Shown piece after piece: positions 23,261 through 42,814 of a stretch of 64,000 nt of DNA. The translations under genes were made by a program, and so were the position numbers. The number at the start of each line of letters is the position of its first letter. The first letter of the stretch is position 1. This stretch comes from Phorcus lineatus (Eukaryota; Mollusca; Gastropoda; Trochida; Trochidae): NCBI GenBank assembly GCA_921293015.1, contig OV121083.1, forward strand, positions 33,162,908 to 33,226,907. The letters run 5' to 3'. The notes under the pieces are model-generated. The model was not told the DNA's origin and made no database searches. It saw only the letters and a list, made by a program, of their open reading frames with translations.

Positions 23261-26200
23261 AAATAGTACAAGTTGTAAAAAAAATCTATTTAGTGTTGAA
23301 CGGCGAATTCCCAGACCACTGAAATGAACATGATGCATTCGGAGATGTAAGCGTTGCACTAAAATAGTCTGACTCAGAGAATGCCCTTTACTGCTTCATC
23401 CTAACTTTATCCCAAGTTGAAAGTTATCGAAATATCAATTTCTCTGAAATTCCATTTAATGTTTTACAAGGTTGTCAATTTGTTACGTCTAAAGCGATTG
23501 ATTATCACACAGAAAATATTTGTCAGTCTAACAAACAATCTCTGTTGGCGATTAATGTTACTAATAGAAACCCGTCTTGGACGAACATTAATTTCTAACA
23601 GCAATATATTTTGGCAAAGAATAAGGATCCTTTCAAATAGCTAATAAAAAATATAAGATTTTTGTCATATTAATAAATAAGTAAAACCAATACTTTTTCA
23701 AAGCTAATTGTTTAAATGAGCATAGTTAGTAGAATGATGTATATAGCTACCAACGAGATGAACACGAGGAAGGCCTTAAAGGCACTAGTGCACGCTTTTA
23801 CGGTTTAATTTGGCTATTTTAAGGTTTAAGAGGACTTATGCATTCACTTCAGCTTTCTATCGATGCAAAGAAATACTTAACATTCTTTACAGTTGACCTG
23901 CAAACAACAATGAACAAGTTTACACAGCCGCTGTCGGCTTGGACTTATACAAAATCTATGGTTAGCTGTGCACAAAACGGATAAATTATGGACAGTTGAA
24001 CGCGGCTGAACTAGTATTATGTGCAGCTATTGAATTTTCCTAAACTCTGAACTGAGAACAAAGAATGAAATATGTTTTATGAAAGCAATGTTGTAAAAAT
24101 AACAGCATTAGCATTGTTATTAGATTGACCAAAGCGGCTGCCGTTTCCGCTTTTCTGTTTATAAGCCAAATTTTAATATTTCCGATATCGTAGTTCATGC
24201 GGATTTAAAGTTACGTTGCATTAAATACTTCCGGCCTTTAAAAATCGACTTTACTACATGAATACGTAGATATTTGTTAAATTACTTACGAGGTAGATTA
24301 CTTGAGTGAGGGTCGTGAGTAATATCGAGAGATATTCAGTATATGTGCATTCGTTGTGTTTACGAAATATTGGTGTGCACTGGTGCGTTTAAGTTGTTTA
24401 GGATCAATTATTAGTTTAATAAATTGATAACATTGTGGATATAAAATCGTTGTTTTGATGAAAATGTTTTCGTATTTCTTCATTGCAAAGATAAACCCTT
24501 CCCCTCAGTAAGGCCGCAATTGGGATAAATACTACAGCTACCTTGGACAGTGTTAAGCGTGCAACGTGGCAGGGAGGTAAACCTTAGGAATGCCTTTCAT
24601 ATCCATAGACAGAGGAATTTAATGCATTCTAGGAATTCATCTTCTAAATGAAAACGTTTTATTACAAAATCATAGGTAAAATGGATTCTTACAAAGCCAA
24701 GTATGTTCGTTAATAGCATATCTTAAAAGACTTTTGAAAGAATGATTTTACATTTCTATTGTTTTCTCAAATAACTAAATAACTAAATACTTTTCCATTA
24801 AAGATAATTAGAATACCTAGTATCCCATTATGATTACATTTCAGATACATCTCAACATATACCTGGATTCAAAGAAATGAGAAAAATGAACCACTTTGGA
24901 AATACGAGGATTGTTCTGCAGCGAGTGAATGATTTGCGGGGTGGTTCTACCAATCGAAAGTGATATACCTAGCCCGGCGAAACCATCCCCTAACAATGGC
25001 GACTACTTAGCTAGGAGCGTGACATCTTAATGTGTGACACAAATTGGTAGATCCATCGTGACATGTCACAGTGTTTTGAGATTCTTTTCGCGTGACTGTA
25101 CGTGTGTAATACACCGTGCACAGTTCACTATGTAGAATACACTAGATCGACGGATGAGTCTTAATGAGAACTGAATCCTCTAGGAATTCAACGAATTGAG
25201 AATCACTTTGAAGGGATGAATTTTATGACCCATAACCAGTTAATTTCATAAACAACTTCACCTTCAGCTAGCTGCTGATAGAAGTAGCGATAAGTCCCCG
25301 CTGCCGATAAGCAGAAATTGATATCTCTGGGCGGCCTGTATGAATTATGACATTTGATATGATTAATACATTCTGAGAGTTTAATCATATACCTGACGAT
25401 GGCTTCCACAATGGGGTGGCATGTGAGTGTCCATTTCAGTCGTGTCACGCGGCGACTGCTCGGCCAGTGGTCAGAGGAGGCTAGGCCGTGAGAAGATGGG
25501 CGATAGACAGATACCCTTAATACTTTCTAAGTAGACCTACCACATAGATAGAATAACACAACAGAAGAATCCGAGCCCTAGGATTCGTGTTGATGCTATC
25601 AGCGATCTTAAACAAAACTTGTAGGTAAATAAACCTGTTATCCAGGTGCCATGTGTTGATTGGGCTTAGAGACAAGGTGTGGGAATCTATTACGGCAAGG
25701 TGATAGCATCTCCAGAATACCACCATAATACCGCCATGACAAAGCAAAGAGCGAACTTTCAAGACGATAACATATAGTCGGCTGGGATCACTGGCTGCAG
25801 GGGACAATCATATTTATATTGTTTGATGTCACTTTTGGGATAATTTGGTAGAAAGGTGTAAAAACGTCAACAATCATTCGCGATTAAGTGATAATTCATG
25901 CAACTGGCTTAGTATGGCATTGCGCGGGTCAATGCACAAAGCGATCACACTGATATGATTATTTGTCATGGTTGAGCCATGACATGGTTCAATTAATGTA
26001 ATGATAAAGCAGACACCATTTATCGTTTGAGAGAAACTTCACTAGAATGTCAAAATTATATGACATAGAAATAGATATAAATTGATTATAATGATCGACA
26101 AATACATGTAATAAGATTTTCTCCAACAATGTAAAACAACAGAGGAGGACAGAAGCGCACATTGATCTTACACAATCATATACATACATTTCCTTCTCAT

Positions 26201-28729
26201 CTTTACTTGTCAAGTCAAGTGTCTTACGTTATAGAAAAAAACCTTATGATCCAACAACAACTTTCTTTAGTGGTTCAAATGTGTCCATTGAACTGTCCAG
26301 CAGCTCTGATTACACCTGTTCAGCTCCTCTGGTGAATGTGTGCAAACCGACCAAGGTTGTTCACCATCCGTGACGTCATTTGAAGACAGCGTTGGCGTTG
26401 GTCTAACGTAAGAAACTGTCGGCTTCACGCATCGCATTCTCTCCCTCTAGAAGTAGCTCGTCATTAATTCCAACCTCGAATTTCTTGGTCTAGAAATGTA
26501 GAACGCTGATTGGATGCAAGTATTGGAGTTAGTTGTGCGATCAGCGACGCCGTTTGAAAAGTTATCATTCACATCGCCTAAGTTGTTTCCGTAAGCTTAA
26601 CAAAAGCTAAACTTTATTCGAATATGCACATTGCACTTTAGGTCGTCTTTACAGAACACAAACGCCTCATTTTGCGACTGTATCATTGCAAAGGTCTGTG
26701 TGACAATTCGTTGTTTTCATTGGCTGAAATATTGCCAGGTAGTTTAAGTTGCAATATTGTGCCGCTAAGGGAAAATGCCAGAAGCCCGAGAAACCTTCGT
26801 ATTAAGACAGAGGTTGTATAGGAATTTATGACGGAGCTACCTCTGTTGGGAGAGAATGCACGCATCGAAGAGACGACAGCTTCTTGTGTTTCATGATAAT
26901 CCATACATTTAGATCAATAGATCTTAAATATAACTTAATGTAAAACTCTCGAGCTAATTTTATCTAGATTGGTTCATGCTTGTCACACAGCCTTTCTGTA
27001 CAGTGACAACCGGTTGCTATTGGAAATTAAGGAAGAATGACGATTCTCTATTAAGGGTAGCCAGTTTTCCTTTTGTAAATTTTGCTATGGCTTTTTGGCA
27101 CCTGTTAGATGTTGACATTGTAAGATGGTTATCAACGTTGTTTTTGGGCGGCTTTAAAACCTACCATCATCAGCTATTTTGACATTTCATAAAAAAACAC
27201 CGTTAGGATTTCAAATATGGCGTTGCGATATTAATTAACATCATCCATTATTTTGTTTTTGGTATTTTAGTTTGGAAAGTGAACAATGATTATAACTTTA
27301 AGTATCACAACGTTTTAAGCTATATAAAAAGTTAATATTCATCAAATAGAAGTACATCGATGATCACAACACAATCATGGCTTTACTGACCTCAAGCTTT
27401 TGGTACTCATATTAAATAATACTAAAATCTCCATTGCAAGGAAGCAAAGTTCAAGTGATATGAAGTAGCTTCTATGTGTTTACAGTCTTTGCCTCCATAA
27501 ATCTACCTGTCCAAGTAGGTGTCCCCCCTGTTCACCCGGGCCGGGTTAGCTTGAACCTCTCCTGCAGTCTACGTGCACATCAGAAATCAGCTGATTTATG
27601 ATGTCCGACATCGAGGTTTGCACGGGGCTCGTGGCGTGATTTGTTGTTAATATCTTGCACGAGACACACGCTTAATGTGAGAATTGTATATTTCAGAGCG
27701 ATATTTTGCGCTGGGAAGACGCTGAATGCGTGTTTTGTTGTTCGTTTCAAAGACGACATTTGCTTAATTCCTGAATTTATTGCTCTTGCCCTACACATAT
27801 GACCATTGTCCAACAAAATTATTTAGATGATTTGACTCCTGAATACGCTAATGAATGGTTTAACTACTTTAAAGAATATGTGAATATTTTGACAGATGAG
27901 GTAAAATCAAACAAGATACACCACTAGTCAGGGTGACCAATAACGTGAACATTGGAAGGGTTCATTCATTATTCAACTCTTGATTTCCGAATTCATTTTC
28001 ACAAATATCTAAACATAATGTTATTTTCATCCAGTGATGTTCATTTCAATATTATCCAGCCCTCGTTGTCCAAGTATTCACAACATATTGGGCTACTACT
28101 GAATTTTGGAATAGCCATCCTTCCAAGATACTGCGGAATAAGTCTTTCTTTCTTAATTTCATTTGCCTCTTGCAACAAAAGAATTATTTGACCAATGCGA
28201 AGGTCACAGCAATGGCTGTTTGGTTATTGTTACGTGTGAAACAGCGATTATCACCATTGTCATAGAATTAAACACACATCAACATCAACTTTGGTCCGAG
28301 GTTTAGACTAATGCGAAGAAATCATACTTTTTGACATCAATATTATACTAAATCTTGAGCGAGGTACCTCATTGGTTCACTTTAACGTCTATATCGACCT
28401 CTTATCAACCCTGTCAGCACTCTCTGATTTAGACTAGTTAAATCTACACATGAAGTGTCTTATAAGTTGAATGTCCCACCCTTTTAAACGATTCCATAAA
28501 CCAAATCATTCAATAACCTCCGATTACACATTATCGGGACATAAAACTTATCTGGTGTATATGAACACAACTGTCGCCAACATATTGAAGCATAATGCAC
28601 TGTATATAAGCTGATTAACGCAACGAGTACACTGCACTGTAACTTTGAGGTCAGAATTCCAATAGAGAGAAAGTACGCGGCTGCTTCACTGTTACTATGG
28701 ATTGAGCGTCACTATAGTCCGTCCGTATA
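23261..28729. other. Gene desert
   Basis: AT-rich sequence with only short chance frames. Slightly GC-richer stretches at 24,930-25,120, 25,440-25,500 and 26,280-26,520 could hold regulatory sequence, but nothing specific was identified. Confidence 0.45.
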
Positions 28730-29050
28730 GTCCATGGTGCCGTTTGCAGCCCGGTCAAATTGTATTCGAGCCAACAAAACCATGTATTGCAGCCATCAAA
28801 ATAATGTATTCGAGCCATTAAAATCATGTATCCGATCCTTCAGAGTCCAGGCTTTAGAGTCATTAAAATCTTATGTAAGAGCCATCAAGATGCTTCATAT
28901 ATCAGAGCTATCAAAACCATGTGTCGAAGCCATAAACATTCATACTTTAGCGTCATGAAAATCTAATATTACAGCCATTAAAATAATAAATTGGAGCTAT
29001 CAAAATAATAAATTGGAGCTATCAAAATCATGTATTCGAGCAGTTAAGTT
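28730..29050. repeat. Degenerate ~24-bp minisatellite
   Basis: Repeated units of the form GAGCCATTAAAATCATGTAT recur about a dozen times with substitutions and small indels. Two nearly identical neighbours (AAATTGGAGCTATCAAAATAAT) occur near 28,990-29,030. A 74-codon frame crossing it is a repeat product. Confidence 0.8.
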
Positions 29051-36189
<7,139 letters not shown>

Positions 36190-36781
36190 AGAGGACAGTC
36201 AGGACAGTGCTTGCAACGGTTTAGACAGGATTGGTAACAGAATGGATAGTACTGGCAACGGTTTGGACAGGATTTGTAACAGAATGGATAGTACTGGCAA
36301 CGGTTTAGACAAGATTGGTAACAGAATGGATAGTACTGGCAACGGTTTGGACAGGATTTGTAACAGAATGGATAGTACTGGCAACGGTTTAGACTAGATT
36401 GGTAACAGAATGAATAGTACTGGCAACGGTTTGGACAGGATTTGTAACAGAATGGATAGTACTGGCAACGGTTTGGACAGGATTTGTAACAGAATGAATA
36501 GTACTGGCAACGGTTTAGACAGGATTTGCAACAGAATGGATAGTACTGCATGGCAACGGTTTGGACAGGATTTGTAACAGAATGGGTAGTACTGGCAACG
36601 GTTTGGAAAGGATTGGTAACAGAATGGATAGTACCGGCAACGGTTTGGACAGGATTTGTAACAGAATGGATAGTACTGGCAACGGTTTGGACAGAATTGG
36701 TTACCGAATTGATGGTACAGGCAACGGTTTGAATGGTATTGGTAACAGAATGGATAGTACTGTCAACGGTTTGGACAGAAT
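36190..36781. repeat. 42-bp minisatellite, about 14 units
   Basis: The word CAACGGTTT recurs at exact 42-base steps with ACG starting at 36,216, 36,258 and so on to 36,510. After a 4-base insertion (ACTGCATGGCAA) it runs from 36,556 to 36,766. Unit: GCAACGGTTTGGACAGGAT then TTGTAACAGAATGGATAGTACTG. Units differ at few positions, so the array is young or homogenised. Because 42 is a multiple of three and neither affected frame has a stop, a 247-codon minus-strand frame (36,165-36,908) stays open. It reads TVASTIHSVTNPVQ repeats, changing to another repeat peptide after the insertion, and is not credited as a gene. Confidence 0.95.
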
Positions 36782-36990
36782 TACCTTCACCGACCAAACA
36801 CCCAGGTTTTGCCTTGGCCATCACGCTCCGATAGAGCATCCATGGGACAATTTGGGAAGACGACTTAGACGTCGCCCACAGCAACCAGTCATCAGCTGGA
36901 ACAAGCACTCACTACACGAAGAGTGGCAACGTATCCCGAATGATCATCTGACGTCTTTCCTTTTCCATGAGAAGACGTGTCTAGCTTGAA
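36782..36990 (+). pseudogene. Tc1/mariner transposase C-terminal scrap
   Basis: In the frame 36,811-36,990 the translation reads APIEHPWDNLGRRLRRRPQQP and, after a gap, LHEEWQRIP. This is the C-terminal catalytic neighbourhood of Tc1-like transposases; the Glu of IEH is the E of the DD34E triad. Just upstream another frame reads VLPWPSRS (36,813-36,836), the segment that normally precedes PDLSPIEH. About 14 bases encoding PDLSP-like residues are therefore missing and the frame is shifted. The two Asp-bearing upstream domains and both terminal repeats are absent. The scrap abuts the 42-bp array directly. It is a dead relic. Confidence 0.8.
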
Positions 36991-39900
36991 TTAACTGTAA
37001 TGGGGTCACACCCGACCCTACCTCCAATATTTATGAAAATCATACAACGTAATGTCGCCTGATCTGTCCATGTAAATTTCAAAATGTACCCCAGTGGACA
37101 CAAACAGATATAGAGAAGTGATGTGTTGAACAAAACACTCCAACATGTCCTTGCAATGTTTGGAAATAGTTCACAATTAATATAAAACATGCTCGAAAGT
37201 TTGTCCTGTTTTTTATAATAACAGAATTTCCTGGAGTTTGTACATAATTTTATCTATTATGATTAAGGAATTACAGAAAGAAGAAAATTGCCGTTTCCTC
37301 TATTTGTCCAATCGTAACCATAGATATATTTATTCACCATTGAAATCATGTGGTATTTTTTTTATCAAGTAGTATCCAATAGATTTAATACTCAAAAGGA
37401 CACTATTTTCTTTGGAAAATATTCCTTAAATTAGAAATTTCAAATATGTCCGAACCGTTAACGTTACCATTTTTCATCATAGCCGTTACTCGAAACCTTT
37501 AACTTAAAGAAACTACACATGTTTCAAAACATTTTGGAACAGTACCTTTATATGCAAGAGCAATTTCAATTCTTCAAGAAATAATAAAAATATTTTCCTG
37601 AAAACATTTCGATATAACTTCATCAGTTTCTTAAATTCGACTAATTCTGTTATGACCGTCGCTGTGCTGTCTTGACCATTATTGTAGAGAACAATAACGC
37701 TTATCACAAGTATAGCACAGTAAGGGAGGTTTGTAAGTATTCAGAAAAAAGAATGGTCCGATTCCAAAAGGATGCCGAAGGACATACTTGCAACCTTTTC
37801 ACTTTCTGAGTAACAAACCCCATTGATGCAGAAAAATCATTTAAATTACAGAAATACAATTTGGTGACGATAATGACGACTGAAGTCGACACAAGAAACT
37901 TATTTGTTGGCGTCATATTCTGCAATATGTGCTGAATCTCGCAATTTCAACTGCTGTCACTTGCAGAGGACATACACGTAGATCTAATAGAAACAGCAAG
38001 TACGATTATTATCCAGCTACAAAATTGTTGCATTTATTTCATACACGGTAACGTCAGGACACAAACTCTCCTCACAATCATAATTATATCCCTTTGCAGA
38101 GGTTTTCTTTTAAATTTAGTTTGAGCATACTTGTCCAATGCTTGTATGAATGATATGTATTTATTTGTTTCATTATGTTCATAGCTACAGCACATATGTA
38201 CAATTATATCGGGACCGCCAGCTTCGGACGGAGTAAATCTGCAAATCGCCCAGGAAGGTTTTTATATGATTTCGAAATGACAAGATAAATGGATAACCAC
38301 ATGAAAATTGTAAATACTTTGAAACCATGTATGAAAACCATGTTAAGACAACCATTCAAAAAGAATATGACAGGAGAGAAATGCTACAAATTTAAAATAT
38401 CACCCATTTTAAAGATTAAAGAAAATTAGAGACATGGGCTCTGTAGCTCACCGGACTTTGTATTTTACATTATGTAAGGTTACGGACTTATATACATATC
38501 GATCTTCAGCAGGATGCAATAACAATCCAAGGGTTTCAGTGCGTTTTGTTCCCTTGCAGAATTTGAAAAATAGCTTTTAGGGAGTTATTTCTTTGATTTG
38601 AAAATACTGACTCAAATCGACACAGTCCCATAATTTGCTCTTTGCTCTCAAACCGTGCATGTTGTGCAAGAATTCTTAACAGTTTTTAGAAACAACCAAT
38701 CAAGAGCCGCCCACACCCACACGTATGCACAATACCACAGATGACGTACAACAACTAGTAACACAAGTCATGGAGTCTTTCGATGCCCTTGGGCATTATG
38801 TAAGCCTTCTTGGCTGTGTCTGTGAGAGCAGAATTGGATTTTATTCTAATTAATATATTTCTCTATTTAAAGATGTTCCTGACGTTTAAATTGGGCTCTT
38901 TTGAAAGCTGGTTACAACACAAATACAATTTCATTGAATTTTTTATCACACCATTACATCAGTGGTGAACCATTCTAAAATGAACCTCTACCTCGCGACA
39001 ATATAATTTACAAATCCTTATTGTCATTCTACAAAAATAATCTTCTCAATATTTTAGACTCCTGTCATTGTTATTTTTTGCAGAGAAGTCAAATAAAGTA
39101 TTTAGGGTGGTAATCCTGCCATGCCTGTATTTGAAAAGGGGTCAAAACGAGATACAAAAATTTCAGTCTCCATGAAACAAATGTTTTATACTGAAAAGTT
39201 AGCTTCCTTCCTTCCAGGGAGAAGAAATCCTTTAATGGTTTCAGGATAATACTGCCAAGTATTGGGAAAAGCTTACGGACGAATTAGGAAGGCACATGCA
39301 ATATGCCGTTTGACCTTTACACCCATACGTTGTGGAGATGAGTGGGTCGTAAAAATTATTAAAGATTAGTTAGAAAAATGATTATGAATTATCCGGCTCA
39401 GTGAAACATATATATTTACAAACAAACGCATGACGTCTTCCGGACGCTACAAATTGAAAATTGATTTTTGTTGAAAATAGTCACGCAAAGACTTTACCTT
39501 GCTGGTATTATTATTTCTAGAAAAAAATTCCATTTCGAAATACATGCCATTTATAGATCTGCAAACTTCCATACGAAATAAATCCTGAAATATTTAATCA
39601 AATATCAATATCTCAAGAAAAGGGTCATCTAGAACAATTTTAATTAGAAATAGAAACAAATCTCTCGGGATTAATTAGGGCTGCGGAACAAAAGTGGCCA
39701 TCGCTGATGTATAGCTCGTTTTGTTTTAGCGGCCAAAAATCAATAACTGAGATGAACCGGAATTATATGAATAAAACACGAGTTAAAACAAAAGCTGTTT
39801 ATAAAGATCCCAATTAGACAGTTTCCGAACTCTCGTGAAAAGAGGCTGGAAATGAATGCTTATTCCCCCCACTCCAGCCTGCAATTTTTATTTTCTATAA

Positions 39901-40469
39901 TGTCATGTTTCAAAGATATAACCTATGAAAACTTTCTTAAAGTACACTGAATTCAAATAATTAAGAGTTCGAATTTTATAGCCCGAATACTTATATGTTT
40001 TTGGGCTAGCAATATTCAAAGTTTTTCATCAGAAAAGTCAGATGAAAATAGCTTTGTTAAACGAAATTTGTAGAGTCGATGTTAGTAATTTCGATAACAT
40101 ACAGTCCAATTAAAATCTACCTTGTTGTTAGATTTCAAAGTTCCACAAGCCAAACAAGGCAATATGGTGGAAATTTTGTTTCTCGCAAATTTTGATCTGA
40201 CTGAATAGAGCCTAATGATTTCATAAGATATGTAATTTAACAATAGCCTCAAATATTCTTCATGGTATCACTGCTGCTTGGTTTTTATGTCATGATAATT
40301 AATAATGAGCGATTCTTCTTCAGTCAAGAACGTTCTAGCAAGTCTAGATTTATAGATAAAGATACATGTATGGAATATTTACCTCAAGAGAAAATCACTA
40401 TGCTCTATACGAAGGAGTAATCATATTCCTGAACGGCACCACTGAACTAGAACTAAATAAACCGTTACT

Positions 40470-40471
<2 letters not shown>
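36991..40471. other. Gene desert
   Basis: No gene seen. A GC-richer, complex block at about 39,660-39,880 with a TAATTA homeodomain-type core looks unlike its surroundings and is a candidate regulatory element. Otherwise AT-rich with chance frames. Confidence 0.4.

Positions 40472-40502
<31 letters not shown>
40472..40502. repeat. (AT)n microsatellite
   Basis: A 31-base uninterrupted AT run in intergenic DNA. Confidence 0.95.
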
Positions 40503-40507
<5 letters not shown>

Positions 40508-42540
40508 GCCCTGGAAGTAGTACTATTGTGATAAAGCGGGCAGTAAGAATGTGTTTAGAAAGAGAGTAATTAAAGATTTTCCATGTAATACCATCTTACA
40601 AGTTAATGATACGCATATCAAACGAGTAATAGTGAGTTTGAAATAAAATATTTTAATTGTTCATTCCTGTAACCTTAGAAACAACAGTAATTGGTATTTG
40701 TAGTGTCTATCATTTGCAATGAATCGCAAAATCGGCGAGCCTTGATCATGACGTTTTTCTTAAGATCTCACTGATCATACCATTGTGACAGTCACTGTTA
40801 TTAACATTCTGGGATCATTAACTATATAATTAAGATACGCGGCATTCGGTAGCTATAGCAAACGGATGTTTTACGTTAAAACAGTAATGTTGGGTTCCAT
40901 TTTCCCCGAGAGATTTTTTCTCGAGAACATAACTTCAACTATCGAGTTACTAGTATATCATGTTCTCTAAAGTTTCGGTTTTCAATCGTTGTGTATTTTT
41001 TCGTTTAACGCACTTATCTCTGCAAACTGTGAATGAATGTGACTTCAAATGAAACCTTTTTAATAACATTTAACAGCTTTTATCTGTTTAATGCAACCTT
41101 TAAGTTGAAAGAAAAAAGATTAAGCATTAATAAGATTATCGACACGTAAGAACTAACTGAATGAAAATTACATGTTGACTTTAGATCAGTGTTAAACAGA
41201 ATGGGTTCGTCTTCATGATGAAGTATGTTTGTTGTTGAAAACAAACATCTTGTGGACAAATCATCTCGAAACTAAACTTTAAACTATCACTATCTCCATC
41301 GACTTGATTTTCCACACTTCACTTGCAGCCACACATAAACGAGTTAAAGTTTGCAATTTAAATGATCGTAGGGGCAAATAATTTGACACGGATGTGTAAT
41401 TAAGTGACGGGATGCGATTACAAGATGAAGCGCACTTATAGGAATGCTGTTACGCGACACACAAGGATGCTAAGCTATACGGCGAGCGCTCAGCGTTTTG
41501 TGGTTACACTACCATTGGTCAACGAGCTTTAAGATCGGTCCGATAAGATTACTAGTATTTCCATTTCGTTCACGCGCATTTCTTGTGTTTACGGAAGTAC
41601 ATGTAAATTAAGTGAGTAAATAGGAATAACGGAACCTGTTTTGGATTTATATTGAATGTTTAATAACAGAGGTTTTGTTAAAAAAACATTAGCTGTAGAT
41701 ACTGAAGGACTCTTACAGAAAGTTTGTAAATCATGGACCCCTTTCCGTTGCCTGTAGTTGTGAAATAGATAACAAAAGTTGACCTACCATCGGTTTCGTG
41801 TCAAATCATGCTTGGAAGTAAAACTATGACTTTTCTCTATAAGTTAAAAGACATTCACAAGAAAAAAAGATGAAAATTAAGATATTTTGGCAATATGCTA
41901 TGAACAGAACGATAAAATTATGTATGTTTTCGCATTTACTGCAATCATGATGCAGACATTAGGAATTTTCCTCTTATGTTGTCGTTAATTTGTTTGTCAG
42001 TGCTACTTATTTAGGTTATATAGAACGTTTTCGTGGGAGATTTAAGTTCATTTTCACGTATGGATGGAATCGCAAGAACGATAATTGAATGATCTGTATG
42101 ATTCAGGTCTGAAATAATGCATCAGAAATAACTGTGGTTATTAAATCATCTGCGAGACTTCATTTGTAAACTATGCGCAAAATAGTGCAACTAATTCACA
42201 CCTACAACTCACATATCTTGCCTCTTACAATACATAACCCACATAACTTCATACTTCATAAGTACTTTATGCAATTATCTCGCACCTTGAATAGCCTCGG
42301 GCCTTTCTCACAAGATATCTCACCGTTTATTCATCCCGTAACAACCTACCACCATGGCAGAGGAAATAGTCCACATATAAACTTGACAGTCCAAAACGAC
42401 ACATTATAAACACTCCAATTTTATTTCCTAAAGGACGGTAGCCCTGAGTCACTGAATTCAGGTGTTTAGAGCTGACACCGCATCTCACAAACCCACACCG
42501 GAAATCGTCTGCTTATTCACTGAGCAGGACGGCACACGTT
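40503..42540. other. 5' flanking region of the ceramide kinase gene
   Basis: AT-rich sequence without coding exons. A GC-richer segment at 41,400-41,560 may contribute distal regulation, but no specific site is claimed. Confidence 0.4.
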
Positions 42541-42558
42541 CAGAAGTATGTCTTCTCT

Positions 42559-42640
42559 GATTGGCTCAGAAAATTGTGATCTCACGCGTCATGACCCGGT
42601 CTCGTATAAAAGGTATTGAATGGGAATTCCCTAGGCAGAT
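42559..42640 (+). promoter_or_regulatory. Core promoter of the ceramide kinase gene
   Basis: An inverted CCAAT box (GATTGGCT, 42,559-42,566) lies about 40 bases upstream of a TATA box (TATAAAA, 42,605-42,611). Initiation would be expected near 42,635-42,642, leaving a 5' leader of about 60-70 bases before the ATG at 42,703. A CG-containing CACGCGTCATGAC lies between the two boxes. The spacing is that of a classical TATA promoter. There is no in-frame ATG between the TATA box and 42,703, which supports the chosen start. Confidence 0.6.
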
Positions 42641-42702
42641 TGCACATTGCTATAGAGAGAGCGCGTACGGATTTACTATCGTCGAATACAACTGCTTTCA
42701 AG

Positions 42703-42814
42703 ATGCAGGTAGAATTGATAAAGGACGGGAGATGTGTGGAAGTAGAGTTGAATGATAACACTCTCACTTACAAATCTAGGAGGACGAGCTGTGCTAAAAG
42801 CACTGAGGAGATCG
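42703..42814 (+). CDS. CERK: Ceramide kinase exon 1 (residues 1-37)
   Basis: Starts at ATG 42,703 (MQVELIKDGRC...) and ends at G|GTGAGT, phase 1. It corresponds to the N-terminal strand region of the PH-like domain in CERK. Confidence 0.8.

Noticed and set aside
28730-29050. Regularly spaced short repeats that might suggest a CRISPR array
   Set aside because: The units are contiguous and degenerate without unique spacers, and the DNA is eukaryotic.
38432-38480. TGTAGCTCACCGGACT resembling a tRNA A box
   Set aside because: No B box or cloverleaf pairing follows at a workable distance.
42616-42702. Upstream extension of the ceramide kinase first exon
   Set aside because: It begins with TTG, contains no ATG and starts only five bases after the TATA box, so it is upstream of the likely transcription start.
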